A stretch of 64,000 bases of DNA from Mucilaginibacter gracilis (GCF_003633615.1 NZ_RBKU01000001.1:4836001-4900000), one strand, 5' to 3'. Shown: positions 1 to 8,673, numbered from the stretch's first letter. Numbers and translations: made by a program. The notes: a model not told the origin generated them from the sequence alone.

Positions 1-1
1 A

Positions 2-1411
2 GGCCCAGAAGGAGAGGAACAAGATAAAATTCACACGCATTTTCTTGAATTATTTGATAAAATTGACATCTTAGAAAAGATCAAAATCAAACTGCAAATT
101 AGATTTATTTTCCTATACGTTTATTCCGATTTTGCATTTGCTCAAATTGAAGCTGAGCGAACGCAATATCGGGCGACTATAAAAGATCCTAAATACGATA
201 GTAGACACTTAGACTTATCGATTCTTTCAGCTGGCGATATCGAAAGTTCGTCTATTTATATGCATCAAACTCATGCGCTTCGCAAAATACAGGAGATACA
301 TAATAGACATTTTTCAAAAAACAAATCCAAAAGCCCAATTACAAATATTCGGTTTACCTGCCTTCCCTTAAATTTTTGCTTGCTTACAATAAATAATGAA
401 ACGTTCACTGATCCATATACATATGCTAAAGAACGAATAAATTCTTCCAGCTTATACTATAAAACTCCGTTAAGCTATGTGGAGAACGATAGTAAGCATT
501 TCTCAGTATTAGAAGACCATTTTAGATATATTTGGAATCATCCTACTACCATGGTATATGAAGATGCCACAGAAGCCGATTCCAAAAGAAGCGACGGGGG
601 GCGAATTCAGAATCTTGATAAAATAAAACGTCCAGATAAGGTTAATTTTGAAATTAAAGCCAAAATTCTAAGAACGGAATTAAACGCCAGCGCTAAGGAC
701 GTGAATAAATGGAGGGTACGTGTCGAACAAATGTTCGCGAACATGGTGAGATTCGTTAGGCCTACTAATGACGAAGAGGTAGTATTTATCGGCTTTTCTT
801 GGAATAACGGAAGAGGCTTTGCCTTAAAAATACAAAAATTCATTGAACACGATTTTCAAGGTTGGTTAAAAGTTAATATTGTCGATTTAGCGGATGCTAA
901 AGAACCTCTATACAGCGAGTTAATTGGAAAGATGAATTCATCTACGATAGGATTAATCATCTTTACAAAGGATATTACTATTAAAGAAGAGGGCGGCAGC
1001 AAAAGTTATTCACGACCTAATCTTTATTTTGAATTTGGGTATTTAAAAAAGCATTTGGAAAAATATGAGCCCTATAGTGATTACTCACGTACATTAATTA
1101 TGTCGGAAAATAACTATTCGGTAGCGACAGATTTGCAAGATTTGGGACGATTCACATTAACAAAGAAAATTGAAATTGATTATTATCAACTTTTGCGCCG
1201 GTTTATACTGCTACATAGAACATTAACGGATGAAATGGCCATTTACGCTGTAAATAGCTATATTTCCCGGCTTGAAGAAGCCTACCATAAGGGAACCATA
1301 AGTAACAAAGACTTTAGAGGAAAGAGTTATGAGCACTATATTAATGAGATAAAAGAAGAGATGAACAAGATAATCGAGAAAAAATACGGAAATAGCACAT
1401 CAGTATTTTAG
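2..1411 (+). CDS. TIR-like domain protein, 5' end outside window
   Basis: The reading frame is open from base 2 with no stop, so the gene starts left of the window; the ATG at 260 is internal. The visible part is 469 codons. Around 779-1045 there is a Rossmann-like block: a beta strand VVFIGFSW, an amphipathic helix, a second strand ending in NIVDLAD, a strand IGLIIFTKD, and then RPNLYFEFGYL. The last motif resembles the N-x-x-F-E-x-G-Y element of the TIR-like domain in CAP12/Pycsar effectors and predicted nucleotide-binding proteins. Members of those families degrade NAD or bind nucleotides in anti-phage defence. The N-terminal half is unrecognised and could be a sensor. The domain call rests on motif resemblance; the defence role is inferred. 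Confidence 0.6.
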   Translation, partial: GPEGEEQDKIHTHFLELFDKIDILEKIKIKLQIRFIFLYVYSDFAFAQIEAERTQYRATIKDPKYDSRHLDLSILSAGDIESSSIYMHQTHALRKIQEIHNRHFSKNKSKSPITNIRFTCLPLNFCLLTINNETFTDPYTYAKERINSSSLYYKTPLSYVENDSKHFSVLEDHFRYIWNHPTTMVYEDATEADSKRSDGGRIQNLDKIKRPDKVNFEIKAKILRTELNASAKDVNKWRVRVEQMFANMVRFVRPTNDEEVVFIGFSWNNGRGFALKIQKFIEHDFQGWLKVNIVDLADAKEPLYSELIGKMNSSTIGLIIFTKDITIKEEGGSKSYSRPNLYFEFGYLKKHLEKYEPYSDYSRTLIMSENNYSVATDLQDLGRFTLTKKIEIDYYQLLRRFILLHRTLTDEMAIYAVNSYISRLEEAYHKGTISNKDFRGKSYEHYINEIKEEMNKIIEKKYGNSTSVF

Positions 1412-1542
1412 CGCATTGGAATTTAGAATAGTCAAAAGAATTACCAACAGACATCTTCCCTTATCGAGCTATAAGGATTTTCAGTGCCACCAAACCTCGT
1501 AATTAAAATATATATTTTGTTCAAGAGCAGTTTATTTCATCA

Positions 1543-3315
1543 TTAATGCGATATAGATTTGTGCCGATTAACGTGTGGCGAAGGCGGCTTCGAGGCAGAA
1601 GGAGCCGCATCAAACGAAATGGTCGGCTCATCTTTTATCCGATCATAATATTGTAGTAATTCCAACCCCATATTTTTATTGGGCATTAAATATCCTGTTT
1701 TATCTGCCGAGGGAATTTTCTGCAGTTTTTGGTCTTCTTCATGCCAATTAATTTTACCCGCCTCGTTGATCGAACGATTAAGATTTAATAGAAGTGGATC
1801 ATTTACATACATTGAACCACGCTCGCGCGTTGCAATTACTTGCGCTGTGGGATCGACCTGCAAAACTCTGCTTAAATTATTGTACCCGCCACATGACCCA
1901 AGGTAAACTAAGCTCGTTTTATTGCTAAGATGGCTCAAATATTCATTTGCATGATAGCTATGGCCGCGTCCGATGAAAACCTGGAAAGAAGCTTGAACTG
2001 AATCTTGCTGTTTTCTCACAACTTGTTCGATATCCTTTATTCCATCCGTGCCCGCCTCTGGTTTATTGGCATAGATAGATACCGGTACCTTACCGTCTGT
2101 TTTTTTGATGACAGTGTATTGATTATATTCAACTGTTTCCCATCCAGGTAGGCCATGATACTCTTTCTTCCAATTTTCGTAACTTTTTTTGCTGTCATCG
2201 TCTGAGGCAAAGACCATAAGTTGATTGCAAACACCATTTTTATCAGTGAGTTTTGACTGGTTCAGGGTATCAAGAGCAGGAATGTGATAAAGAGCGATAC
2301 CCATTATCTTATCAAAGAATGCTTTTTGCCCGGGTATTACGGTATCCCTATAAGTGCAGGTGTAAAGAGACGCTAATAGCCCATATTGATGACGTGATTC
2401 TTTATCGACGATTGCTTGGTCATACCCTTTATGAAACCCCTCCTCCAGAGTCTTACGGAGTGTGATATTTTGCGATTGGGAACTGATAATAGTTGCAAGT
2501 GTTGCGGCAGATTCCATTCCTTTTGTGTGGTCGGCACACTGCGTTATAATGCTTTGCATTATTCCTGGGAATGCGGCGTTAGAGATACAACGCAACGCCG
2601 GATCAATGCGATTGTAACTCGCGGCAGCTTCCAGGAATATCCCCATGCTTTGCATCTGTTCTGGGCTTAGCAATTTGTCGAGAGACTGATGTTTTTTCTT
2701 AACATCAACGAAGAGGCTGTCGACAATAGTAAGATAGCTCGAAGTATAGATTTCCTCACGTCCCTTGGTAATCAAATCGTATTTTTGACCCGGTGTTAAG
2801 AAAGGGAGAATAGCAAATCGAACATTTTCGGGGCTGTCATGTAAGGAATTGATGTTTTGAAGCAATTCAAGAACTTGGTTCTTATCGCTAAAAACGTTAT
2901 AGCTGGCTTTTGATATTAACTCTTTAGCGTAGGGTTTATCTATGTAAAGTTCCGTATGCTGAAGAACGGCCAAAGAACCCTTCTCACACGCGGCAAATAA
3001 TATTTCTTTGGCGTAGGGCTTATCGATATACAAATCGCCCCCAAGAAGAACCCCTTCAGGGTATTCTTTTACCTGGTTACGAACAGCTCTCTCAATGACC
3101 TTATTGGCATAAAATTGTTTTTTATATATGTCAGCAAAATAAAGTGCTGTGCCCGGTTCCTTTTCCGCAGCATAGCGAACGGTCTTCTCAATTATTTCAT
3201 CTGCAAATACTTGGTTTTTAAACTCCGAATAACGCTGGAGTATTTCTAAAGCGTCACCCGACTCTAAAAGCTTTAGCCAATAGTCTTTATCCATAAATGG
3301 CCTTCGATCCAACAT
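1543..3315 (-). CDS. Helical-repeat protein with caspase/CHAT-like His-Cys core
   Basis: 590 residues, no signal peptide. Residues about 20-140 contain helical repeats built round a Y-x-D-K-P-Y-A-K-E-I/L unit. This unit occurs twice nearly verbatim and once more diverged as Y-K-K-Q-F-Y-A-N-K-V-I, which suggests an alpha-solenoid. Near the C terminus, VFIGRGHSYH is followed 23 residues later by LVYLGSCGGY and then a strand-rich VIATRERG segment. This is the order expected of a clan CD (caspase/CHAT/gingipain) His-Cys dyad, with candidates H452 and C475. The last 20 residues are Pro/Ser rich. It is convergent with the TIR-like gene. Function is unknown; a regulated protease is inferred from topology only. 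Confidence 0.5.
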   Translation of the reverse strand: MLDRRPFMDKDYWLKLLESGDALEILQRYSEFKNQVFADEIIEKTVRYAAEKEPGTALYFADIYKKQFYANKVIERAVRNQVKEYPEGVLLGGDLYIDKPYAKEILFAACEKGSLAVLQHTELYIDKPYAKELISKASYNVFSDKNQVLELLQNINSLHDSPENVRFAILPFLTPGQKYDLITKGREEIYTSSYLTIVDSLFVDVKKKHQSLDKLLSPEQMQSMGIFLEAAASYNRIDPALRCISNAAFPGIMQSIITQCADHTKGMESAATLATIISSQSQNITLRKTLEEGFHKGYDQAIVDKESRHQYGLLASLYTCTYRDTVIPGQKAFFDKIMGIALYHIPALDTLNQSKLTDKNGVCNQLMVFASDDDSKKSYENWKKEYHGLPGWETVEYNQYTVIKKTDGKVPVSIYANKPEAGTDGIKDIEQVVRKQQDSVQASFQVFIGRGHSYHANEYLSHLSNKTSLVYLGSCGGYNNLSRVLQVDPTAQVIATRERGSMYVNDPLLLNLNRSINEAGKINWHEEDQKLQKIPSADKTGYLMPNKNMGLELLQYYDRIKDEPTISFDAAPSASKPPSPHVNRHKSISH

Positions 3316-3410
3316 TATAGGAATACATTAGCCGAGTTCAGGTAAATAAAACAGTAGAAAAGTATATTCGAAAATTTTGTTTTTTAACATAAAAACACTA
3401 ATTTAATGGC

Positions 3411-3875
3411 ATGAATGGGACGCTTAATTATACCAAATGGATTGCTGTACTTACTTTTATCGTCAGTGTTATTGGTATGATGATAGCGTGGAGATCGTGC
3501 TCTAATGCTGAGGATAAAGATCGAGCCGAAATGATAGAAAAGACTAAAATAGTGGCATGCCAAGTCGGTCAAGTTATGCAATTTATGGAATCAGTTACCA
3601 AGTTAGAAAAGGGTGACGAAAGGTTTAACAAGGAACTTGAAGAATTACAAAAAATAGACCCCAAGGGAGTCGATAGCGAATTATTGGATTACGTAATCAG
3701 GGTGCGTGGTTATTTCAAATCGGCTCAGGGAATTCGCAATAGCGATGGCATAGAGAAATCAGAAAAACTAAAAATGATACAGGGTCTAAAAACCGAGTAT
3801 CATAATCTTCTTAACGAGTTTGATAAGCTTAAGATAGCCTTAAATATTAAATATAATTTTTCCCTTCACTGTTAA
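3411..3875 (+). CDS. Hypothetical membrane-anchored protein
   Basis: 154 residues, not recognised. Residues about 9-27 form one hydrophobic helix (W-I-A-V-L-T-F-I-V-S-V-I-G), followed by a Ser-Cys and a charged, mostly helical domain that could form a coiled coil. The likely topology is a single N-terminal anchor with the soluble part on one side of the inner membrane. It starts 95 bp from the start of the divergent caspase-like gene, and its stop lies 11 bp before the next gene, so the two plus-strand genes probably share a transcript. Confidence 0.55.
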   Translation: MNGTLNYTKWIAVLTFIVSVIGMMIAWRSCSNAEDKDRAEMIEKTKIVACQVGQVMQFMESVTKLEKGDERFNKELEELQKIDPKGVDSELLDYVIRVRGYFKSAQGIRNSDGIEKSEKLKMIQGLKTEYHNLLNEFDKLKIALNIKYNFSLHC

Positions 3876-3886
3876 ATCCATGAATT

Positions 3887-4768
3887 ATGCAGCGCAAAGA
3901 ATTTTTACGAAAAGCGGCCGTTTTAGCGACAATCCCTCTTGTTAAACCATTCAACAGTTTGGCGAAATTAAATAGTCCAAATAGGCCGGAACTTTTCATG
4001 GATGCATATTTAAATCTATATACTCAAAAGCTGCATGAAGGCTTTAGGATTCCCAATGCGGGAAGTGCGCACACGGCAAAGGAACTCGTCGAACAGCATA
4101 TTAAGTTGGCCGCGCGAACTAACAATGTTGAGGCAAAAAAAAATAGTATGTTTCAAGAGTATGTTGTCAAGCCTATTATAAACAAGGCAGCTCTTAATGG
4201 TGTAGGCCCAAAAGGTAATATCCAACGTTTTAAAGATTCGAAATTAGGGAGCGCATCTACATTGGTTCATACACATCAATTTCCAGATCAATCTTCTGCG
4301 GCATTTGATCGGTCAAGATATTGCGATCCTCATCAAAAGCAAATATTTGAAGAAGAGGACTGTCTATGGATTACGCCTTTAACGAAATATAATCCGTATG
4401 AAAATATTTATTGGGTCGAACTCGAATTGGATTATATTTTATACAATCCCCTTTATTTTTATAACGGCTTACCAATGGAAAATCCCCAGATTCATACAAT
4501 GTCGCCCGAGTTGGCGCAATCAATCTACGACACAAATACAGTACATAGATTTGTAAAGAATAAAACTTTTAAAACTCAAAGATTTATATATTCGGACACG
4601 CCAGATAATAACCCGTTTAGGAACCCTATAATAACTAAAATTTGGTGGGGGCATGATTTAGCCGTTCAGGAATACAATAATCTTGTTCCAATTCAGCCGT
4701 ATGATACCTCGACAACGGGGTATGTAATCAATCCAGGTTATAAAGAATCGTGCCGTAATTGCATATAG
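3887..4768 (+). CDS. Hypothetical exported protein with Tat-like leader
   Basis: 293 residues, not recognised. The N terminus Q-R-K-E-F-L-R-K-A-A-V-L-A-T-I-P resembles a degenerate Tat leader (RKxFLRK then a hydrophobic stretch), as in many Bacteroidota exported proteins. The mature part is rich in aromatic residues and Asn and ends in C-R-N-C-I. An IS481 element begins two bases after the stop. The TAG stop lies within the 7-bp target duplication, so the pre-insertion gene had the same C terminus and is intact. It is 11 bp downstream of the membrane-anchored gene and probably cotranscribed with it. Confidence 0.5.
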   Translation: MQRKEFLRKAAVLATIPLVKPFNSLAKLNSPNRPELFMDAYLNLYTQKLHEGFRIPNAGSAHTAKELVEQHIKLAARTNNVEAKKNSMFQEYVVKPIINKAALNGVGPKGNIQRFKDSKLGSASTLVHTHQFPDQSSAAFDRSRYCDPHQKQIFEEEDCLWITPLTKYNPYENIYWVELELDYILYNPLYFYNGLPMENPQIHTMSPELAQSIYDTNTVHRFVKNKTFKTQRFIYSDTPDNNPFRNPIITKIWWGHDLAVQEYNNLVPIQPYDTSTTGYVINPGYKESCRNCI

Positions 4769-4769
4769 G

Positions 4770-5943
4770 TGTAAAACTCCAGACTTGATCTGACAGGACG
4801 GTTGTAAAAGATACACAACCAACCAAGAGGAGAAGTAAGATGAGTATTGAACAGAAAGTAATCAAGCCGAAGCTGGGTGTATTGGAACTGGCGCGGCAGC
4901 TGGGAAGTGTCAGCCAAGCTTGCAAGGTGATGGGCTATTCACGGGATAACTTTTACAGTTTTAAGGAACTGTACGAGACCGGCGGCGAGCAGGCGCTGAT
5001 GGACATCAGTAAGAAGAAGCCAATCCTGAAGAACCGCGTGCCGGAGCATTTGGAGAAAGCGGTGGTGGACTTAGCGGTGGAGAACCTGGCGTTAGGTCAG
5101 CTGCGTGCCAGCCAGGAGTTGCAGCAACGTGGAGTGATGGTATCGTCCAGCGGCGTGCGTTCAGTGTGGGTGCGCCATGATCTGGAGACGTTGAAGAAGC
5201 GGCTCAAGGCACTGGAAGCGAAGTCGGCGCAAGAGGGCATCCTGCTCACCGAGGAACAGCTTGCCGCGCTGGAGAAGGCCAAGGAGAAACGCGAGGCGTT
5301 CGGGCAGATCGAGAGCCAGCATCCGGGTTATCTGGGCAGCCAAGGATACCTACTATGCCGGCACCATGAAAGGCGTCGGACGCATCTATCAGCAGACCTT
5401 CGTCGATACGTACAGCCGCGTGGCAATCTGTAAACTCTATACCGAGAAGACCGCCATCACCGCCGCCGACGCACTGAACGACGGTGTGCTACCGTTCTTT
5501 GCCGAGTACGAGATCCCGTTGCTGCGCGTGTTGACGGATCGGGGAACGGAGTATTGCGGCAAGATCGAGCATCATGTGTATCAGCTCTATCTCGCCGTGG
5601 AGAACATAAACCATACGCCAACGAAGGCATCCAGCCCGCAAACCAATGGCATCTGCAAACGCTTCCACCGTACCCTCAAGGAGGAGTTCTACGACATCAC
5701 CTTCCGCAAGAAGCTCTACATGACGATGGAAGAGCTACAGGTTGACTTGGACGCTTACTTGTACAAATATAACAACCAGCGTCCTCACAGCGGGAAATAC
5801 TGCTACGGCAAAACACCCATGCAGACCTTCCGTGAGTCGTTGAAAATAGCAAAGGAGAAGAAGCTCTCCCAACCAGATTTATCTGACAGTAATATCGCTG
5901 CCTGATAAATAATTTTCCGTCAGATCAAGTCGCGTGTTTTACA
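4770..5943 (+). mobile_element. IS481-family insertion sequence, decayed
   Basis: The 1174-bp element begins TGTAAAAC and ends with its complement. The ends share an imperfect inverted repeat in which TGTAAAAC and GACTTGATCTGAC are identical. It is flanked by ATATAGG at 4763-4769 and 5944-5950, a 7-bp target duplication. It is clearly GC-richer than the AT-rich genes on its left. Its transposase is broken, so the copy can move only with help in trans. Confidence 0.9.
4840..5905 (+). pseudogene. IS481 transposase, frameshifted and missing catalytic Glu
   Basis: The N-terminal HTH half runs from 4840 in one frame (helix-turn-helix around GSVSQACKVMGYSRDNFY). The DDE half continues in the +2 frame from about 5345. 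The break lies at the GG at 5344-5345, where one extra G separates LGSQ from DTYYAG. First and second Asp are visible in DTYYAG and VLTDRGTEY. The third acidic residue, normally Glu in NGICERFH, is Lys (NGICKRFH). No slippery heptamer precedes the break, so frameshift and substitution both point to an inactive enzyme. Confidence 0.85.
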
Positions 5944-6271
5944 ATATAGGAAAGGCTATGATTTGAATATTTTGTTAATTTTTAAATCCTATACTCTCAG
6001 CAGGAAATGTTGGCATGCTGAAAATTATACCTTATAGACTCATAAGATTTTTGGAGAGCAAGAACATTTCGCGATTTAGATTTTTTTTAATTCCGGGCAT
6101 TACCCGATCCGCGAGAAAATCGCAATCCGGGTCGGGCTTTCCGCTGTATCTTCTTCGAAGGATGACACTCCAATCCGCTAATGCATTTCCCTCGCCGTCA
6201 AAACCGCTTAACTCCATCGCTGCGTTTACTCCGCTCATTCGTTCAGCAATTTTTCCGGCCGCGCTGCAAGA

Positions 6272-6359
6272 GCCTTGCTGCCGGTGCCAACCCCGCGATC
6301 CCAAATTTGATCGTACGCTTCGCTTAACCCACAAATTTCCCGCTTACCGGCAGCAAGGC
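6272..6359. repeat. 14-bp perfect inverted repeat, 60-bp spacer
   Basis: GCCTTGCTGCCGGT at 6272-6285 is the exact complement of ACCGGCAGCAAGGC at 6346-6359. The interval has no clear gene. It could be a recombinase or relaxase recognition site, or a cruciform. Confidence 0.8.
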
Positions 6360-6578
6360 ACATGCACTCCCCACCCCATTTGAAGAAGGCGGTTTAAAGG
6401 GTGAACCAAGCCCTTCGGGTGCTATGCACGGTAACTGTAACCGTGAAGGCAGTTCCTCTTTAACCGAAATCGGCATTTAATTTTTGTTTTATGGCGTTGC
6501 CAGTAGCTGCATTTTATATGGCATTTTTTGTTGGTTGGGTTTCATTTGACCTTTGACGAGGCAAATTTATACCTCTTC

Positions 6579-6669
6579 GGCAGACAAGGCCATGCAAGTG
6601 CCGCTTAAAAAAATCTCCATCCCTGCGCTACTCTCCGGGTAGTATTTTTTTGCGGCAGCCTTGTCTGCC
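6579..6669. repeat. Nested 91-bp inverted repeat (12-bp outer stem)
   Basis: GGCAGACAAGGC at 6579-6590 pairs perfectly with 6658-6669. Inside, TGCCGC (6599-6604) pairs with GCGGCA (6652-6657), and a run of seven A (6607-6613) pairs with seven T (6645-6651). As RNA this would be a long interrupted hairpin about 105 bases before the next start codon. Confidence 0.8.
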
Positions 6670-6774
6670 AGCCCCCCGCGCAAATATTCTGCCTCTATCA
6701 AAGGCCAATTGAGGCGTATGCCGAAATGACTTTGAGAATTAACATTTTTTTTAATCACTAAAAACCATCAGAAA

Positions 6775-7374
6775 ATGGATTTAAAAAATCAAAATGGCGC
6801 GGAGTTTCAGGGAAGCATGAGCGCCAAAGAGGCAGGTAACGGCGTGGCAAAAACCAATGATGCCAAAAAGGAAACGTCATTGACGGCCAATGGTGTCAAG
6901 ACGAACGGCAAGGCCGACATTAACAAAGACAAGGCGGTTGCCAGCGGCGCAGATTTAGGAGGCAACGGCAAGGTTGAACCAGCCAAGCAAGAAGCGGAAA
7001 AAGCCGAGTCTGCGCAACCCGCACCGGAAAAAGCACCACCGTTGAAAGAAGAGGTGAAACCCCTAAAAATGGTGCTGAACCTTGAAGGCACGTTAAAGGT
7101 GGTGGAAGATTTACACCGCCGGAGCATCCAGCGCATGAACCTGATAGCCCGGATTAAGCAACTCGAAACTTTTGAAGTAGACTTGGCTGCCGAGCGCGAC
7201 GAGCTGGAAGACAACCCTTATCAGGGCTGCAAACTGATTATTGAGGATGATAAAGGCAGGCGTTTTATCACCACCACCCCCGGCCTCATTCGGTTGGTAT
7301 CGCAATTTATTTTTAATGCCTGCCATGAAAAGCTGGCCGAGATTGAGGCGCATATTGTTTTACCTGTAGCCTAA
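6775..7374 (+). CDS. Hypothetical mobile-element protein, Lys/Glu/Ala-rich N terminus
   Basis: 199 residues. Residues 1-100 are low complexity, rich in Lys, Glu, Ala and Gly, and likely disordered. The C-terminal half (from MVLNLEGTLKVVEDLHRR) is a compact, mostly helical domain with the conserved-looking stretch NPYQGCKLIIEDDKGR. I recall similar proteins beside J-domain and PRTRC-type genes on Bacteroidota plasmids and conjugative elements, but assign no function. A strong terminator follows at 7383-7415. The long structured region upstream may control it. Confidence 0.6.
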   Translation: MDLKNQNGAEFQGSMSAKEAGNGVAKTNDAKKETSLTANGVKTNGKADINKDKAVASGADLGGNGKVEPAKQEAEKAESAQPAPEKAPPLKEEVKPLKMVLNLEGTLKVVEDLHRRSIQRMNLIARIKQLETFEVDLAAERDELEDNPYQGCKLIIEDDKGRRFITTTPGLIRLVSQFIFNACHEKLAEIEAHIVLPVA

Positions 7375-7382
7375 AAATCGAT

Positions 7383-7415
7383 GCAAGCCCTGCTATACGG
7401 CGGGGCTTGCTTTTT
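7383..7415 (+). terminator. Intrinsic terminator
   Basis: GCAAGCCC (7383-7390) pairs with GGGCTTGC (7403-7410) and is followed directly by five T. It sits 8 bp after the stop of the gene ending at 7374. Confidence 0.8.
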
Positions 7416-7438
7416 CTTCACCACAAAACAGCACCACC

Positions 7439-7567
7439 ATGTACGAAATATTTATAGAGTTCCTCGATCAGATTTTTTGGGAGGGATATGCCAGCCAGTT
7501 AGCGGCTGAAAACCCGCAAGAGTTCCAGAACGCCTACAAGGATTTTTACGACAATTATAATGCCTGA
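7439..7567 (+). CDS. Small 42-residue acidic protein
   Basis: ATG at 7439, stop TGA at 7565-7567. The product, MYEIFIEFLDQIFWEGYASQ and 22 further residues, is acidic and aromatic-rich and probably forms one amphipathic helix pair. Its stop is 3 bp before the start of the J-domain gene, and the reading frame matches that operon arrangement, which is the main reason to believe it. Function unknown. Confidence 0.5.
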   Translation: MYEIFIEFLDQIFWEGYASQLAAENPQEFQNAYKDFYDNYNA

Positions 7568-7570
7568 CCG

Positions 7571-8062
7571 ATGCAATGGTTTCAGGACTGCCGGACCCTC
7601 CAGGAGGTCAAAGCAACTTACAAGAAACTGGCACGCCAACATCATCCCGATTTGGGCGGCGATACCGCGACTATGCAGGAAATAAACCGGGAATATGCGC
7701 TCGCCACCGCCAAGATCATGAGCGGCGCAGGGCTTACCGATGAGGAAACCGAACACGAGATTCTATCTTCGGAAGCGTACAGGCAAGCCATCGAAAGCAT
7801 TGCCCACCTGATCGGCCTCACCATTGAAATTGTCGGCCACTGGATATGGGTGACCGGTAATACCTACCCGGTACGGGATAGTTTAAAAAAGGCGGGATTC
7901 TTTTTTGCTGCTAAAAAACAGGCTTGGTATTTCCGCACCGCCGAATACAAAACCGCGCGGTCGAGCGGCAAATCCCTCGACGCCATCCGAAACAAGTACG
8001 GCAGCGAAACCATAGGCGATGAAAACCTGAAACGTAAAAGCGGTAATCAACTCGACCGCTGA
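7571..8062 (+). CDS. J-domain protein of mobile-element type
   Basis: 163 residues. Residues 1-50 match a J-domain: helix II KATYKKLARQ, then the HPD signature in HHPDLGGD, then helix III. J-domains stimulate the ATPase of DnaK-type Hsp70 chaperones through HPD. The C-terminal part (about 70-140) has a small alpha/beta fold with TGNTYPVRDSLKKAGF and AWYFR, probably binding a client or nucleic acid. Plasmids and integrative elements often carry such short J-proteins, perhaps for replication or transfer. It starts 3 bp after the 42-residue gene. Confidence 0.75.
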   Translation: MQWFQDCRTLQEVKATYKKLARQHHPDLGGDTATMQEINREYALATAKIMSGAGLTDEETEHEILSSEAYRQAIESIAHLIGLTIEIVGHWIWVTGNTYPVRDSLKKAGFFFAAKKQAWYFRTAEYKTARSSGKSLDAIRNKYGSETIGDENLKRKSGNQLDR

Positions 8063-8096
8063 AACGGAAGACACTAAAAGCTTTATTGGTTTTTTA

Positions 8097-8123
8097 AGCA
8101 TGGACGGAAAAGTCCGTGCTTTT
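8097..8123 (+). terminator. Intrinsic terminator after J-domain gene
   Basis: AGCATGGAC (8097-8105) pairs with GTCCGTGCT (8112-8120), with one G-T wobble, followed by a short T run. Confidence 0.7.
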
Positions 8124-8134
8124 GCATGGGCGGA

Positions 8135-8169
8135 CTACTTTTCTTTGCTCCGGCTGCAAAGAAAAGTAG
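8135..8169. repeat. 14-bp perfect hairpin
   Basis: CTACTTTTCTTTGC (8135-8148), a 7-base loop, then its exact complement at 8156-8169. It lies just after the terminator. I recall similar CTTTTCTTTGC hairpins as dispersed repeats in other genomes, but that is memory, not a search. Confidence 0.75.
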
Positions 8170-8290
8170 CAAAAGAAAACGCCTGTCCACTGCTTTTTTT
8201 AGGGTGGCCCATTGGTTTGAAACCCGCGATTTTGTCAAATCCCCTGTTGGGGGACCTGCTGACGGGGCCAAAAATGGTTCGGATTGACTA

Positions 8291-8479
8291 TCAGGAGCGT
8301 TTAGCGAGGTGGCCCATAGCTGAATTTACTTTTTTCTCAGAAATATTGTCATCCCGGAAATCCGGCATTTTTGCCTGTGGAAGTTTTACACGGGCGAGCA
8401 TAGGATTGATGCGGTAAACTTTCTTACCGTAATAGTTGACCGTGTTACTCTCTTGTTCAATGCCTTTTTCGGTTGTCAT
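8291..8479 (-). CDS. Small protein translationally coupled to AlpA
   Basis: 62 residues, not recognised, basic, with no membrane segment. Its ATG overlaps the stop of the AlpA gene by one base (TAATG), the usual sign of translational coupling. Position beside an AlpA regulator and an integrase suggests an excision or mobilisation accessory. The C-terminal third is low in recognisable structure and the gene could be spurious. Confidence 0.45.
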   Translation of the reverse strand: MTTEKGIEQESNTVNYYGKKVYRINPMLARVKLPQAKMPDFRDDNISEKKVNSAMGHLAKRS

Positions 8480-8673
8480 TATTTTGCTCTCGATTGCGTT
8501 TGTGAAATTTGTTCATGTATCCAGTTTTGAACATCGCTCTCTAACCAGCCGACCGACCTGACGCCAATAGAGATTTGACCGGGAAAGGTCTTTTCGGATA
8601 TTTTTTTATAGAGTGTGCTCCTGGGTAAACCAGTGAGTGCTTTAACTTCGCTGAGACGGATAATTTTGTACAT
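8479..8673 (-). CDS. AlpA-family excisionase/transcription regulator
   Basis: 64 residues from the ATG at 8673, which has AAGGGAA about 5 bp upstream; the frame stays open further upstream but that part is not AlpA-like. The whole protein is a MerR/AlpA-type winged HTH: IIRLSEVKALTGLPRSTLYKK, then a wing ending in VGWLESDVQNWI. AlpA proteins activate integrase genes or assist excision of P4-type elements. It is divergent from the integrase at 9051, and the 377-bp gap between them holds a 20-bp palindrome that could be its operator. Confidence 0.85.
   Translation of the reverse strand: MYKIIRLSEVKALTGLPRSTLYKKISEKTFPGQISIGVRSVGWLESDVQNWIHEQISQTQSRAK

Larger units (their letters stand above)
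5944..6774. other. Gene-poor 831-bp region with two large inverted repeats
   Basis: I see no convincing gene; open frames on both strands here lack family resemblance and cross the repeats. It holds two strong dyads listed separately (6272-6359 and 6579-6669) and a short CCCTTCGGG hairpin near 6413. The sequence resembles control DNA upstream of mobile-element gene clusters. It may hold a promoter, structured leader or transfer-related site for the genes starting at 6775. Confidence 0.5.

Noticed and set aside
3887..4768. Gene before IS481 as an IS-truncated pseudogene
   Set aside because: The stop codon lies inside the duplicated target, so the original ended at the same residue.
4840..5905. 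Programmed frameshift in the IS481 transposase
   Set aside because: No slippery heptamer at the break, most relatives are single-frame, and the catalytic Glu is also lost.
6015..6383. Open frame of 122 codons on the plus strand (and a 100-codon frame opposite)
   Set aside because: Both cross a perfect inverted repeat and have no protein-like pattern; treated as noncoding.
6567..6758. 63-codon frame on the minus strand
   Set aside because: It is entirely inside and around the nested 91-bp hairpin; the apparent code follows from the repeat.
8100..8417. 105-codon frame after the J-domain gene
   Set aside because: It starts in a terminator and runs through a 14-bp hairpin; it also overlaps the AlpA-coupled gene.
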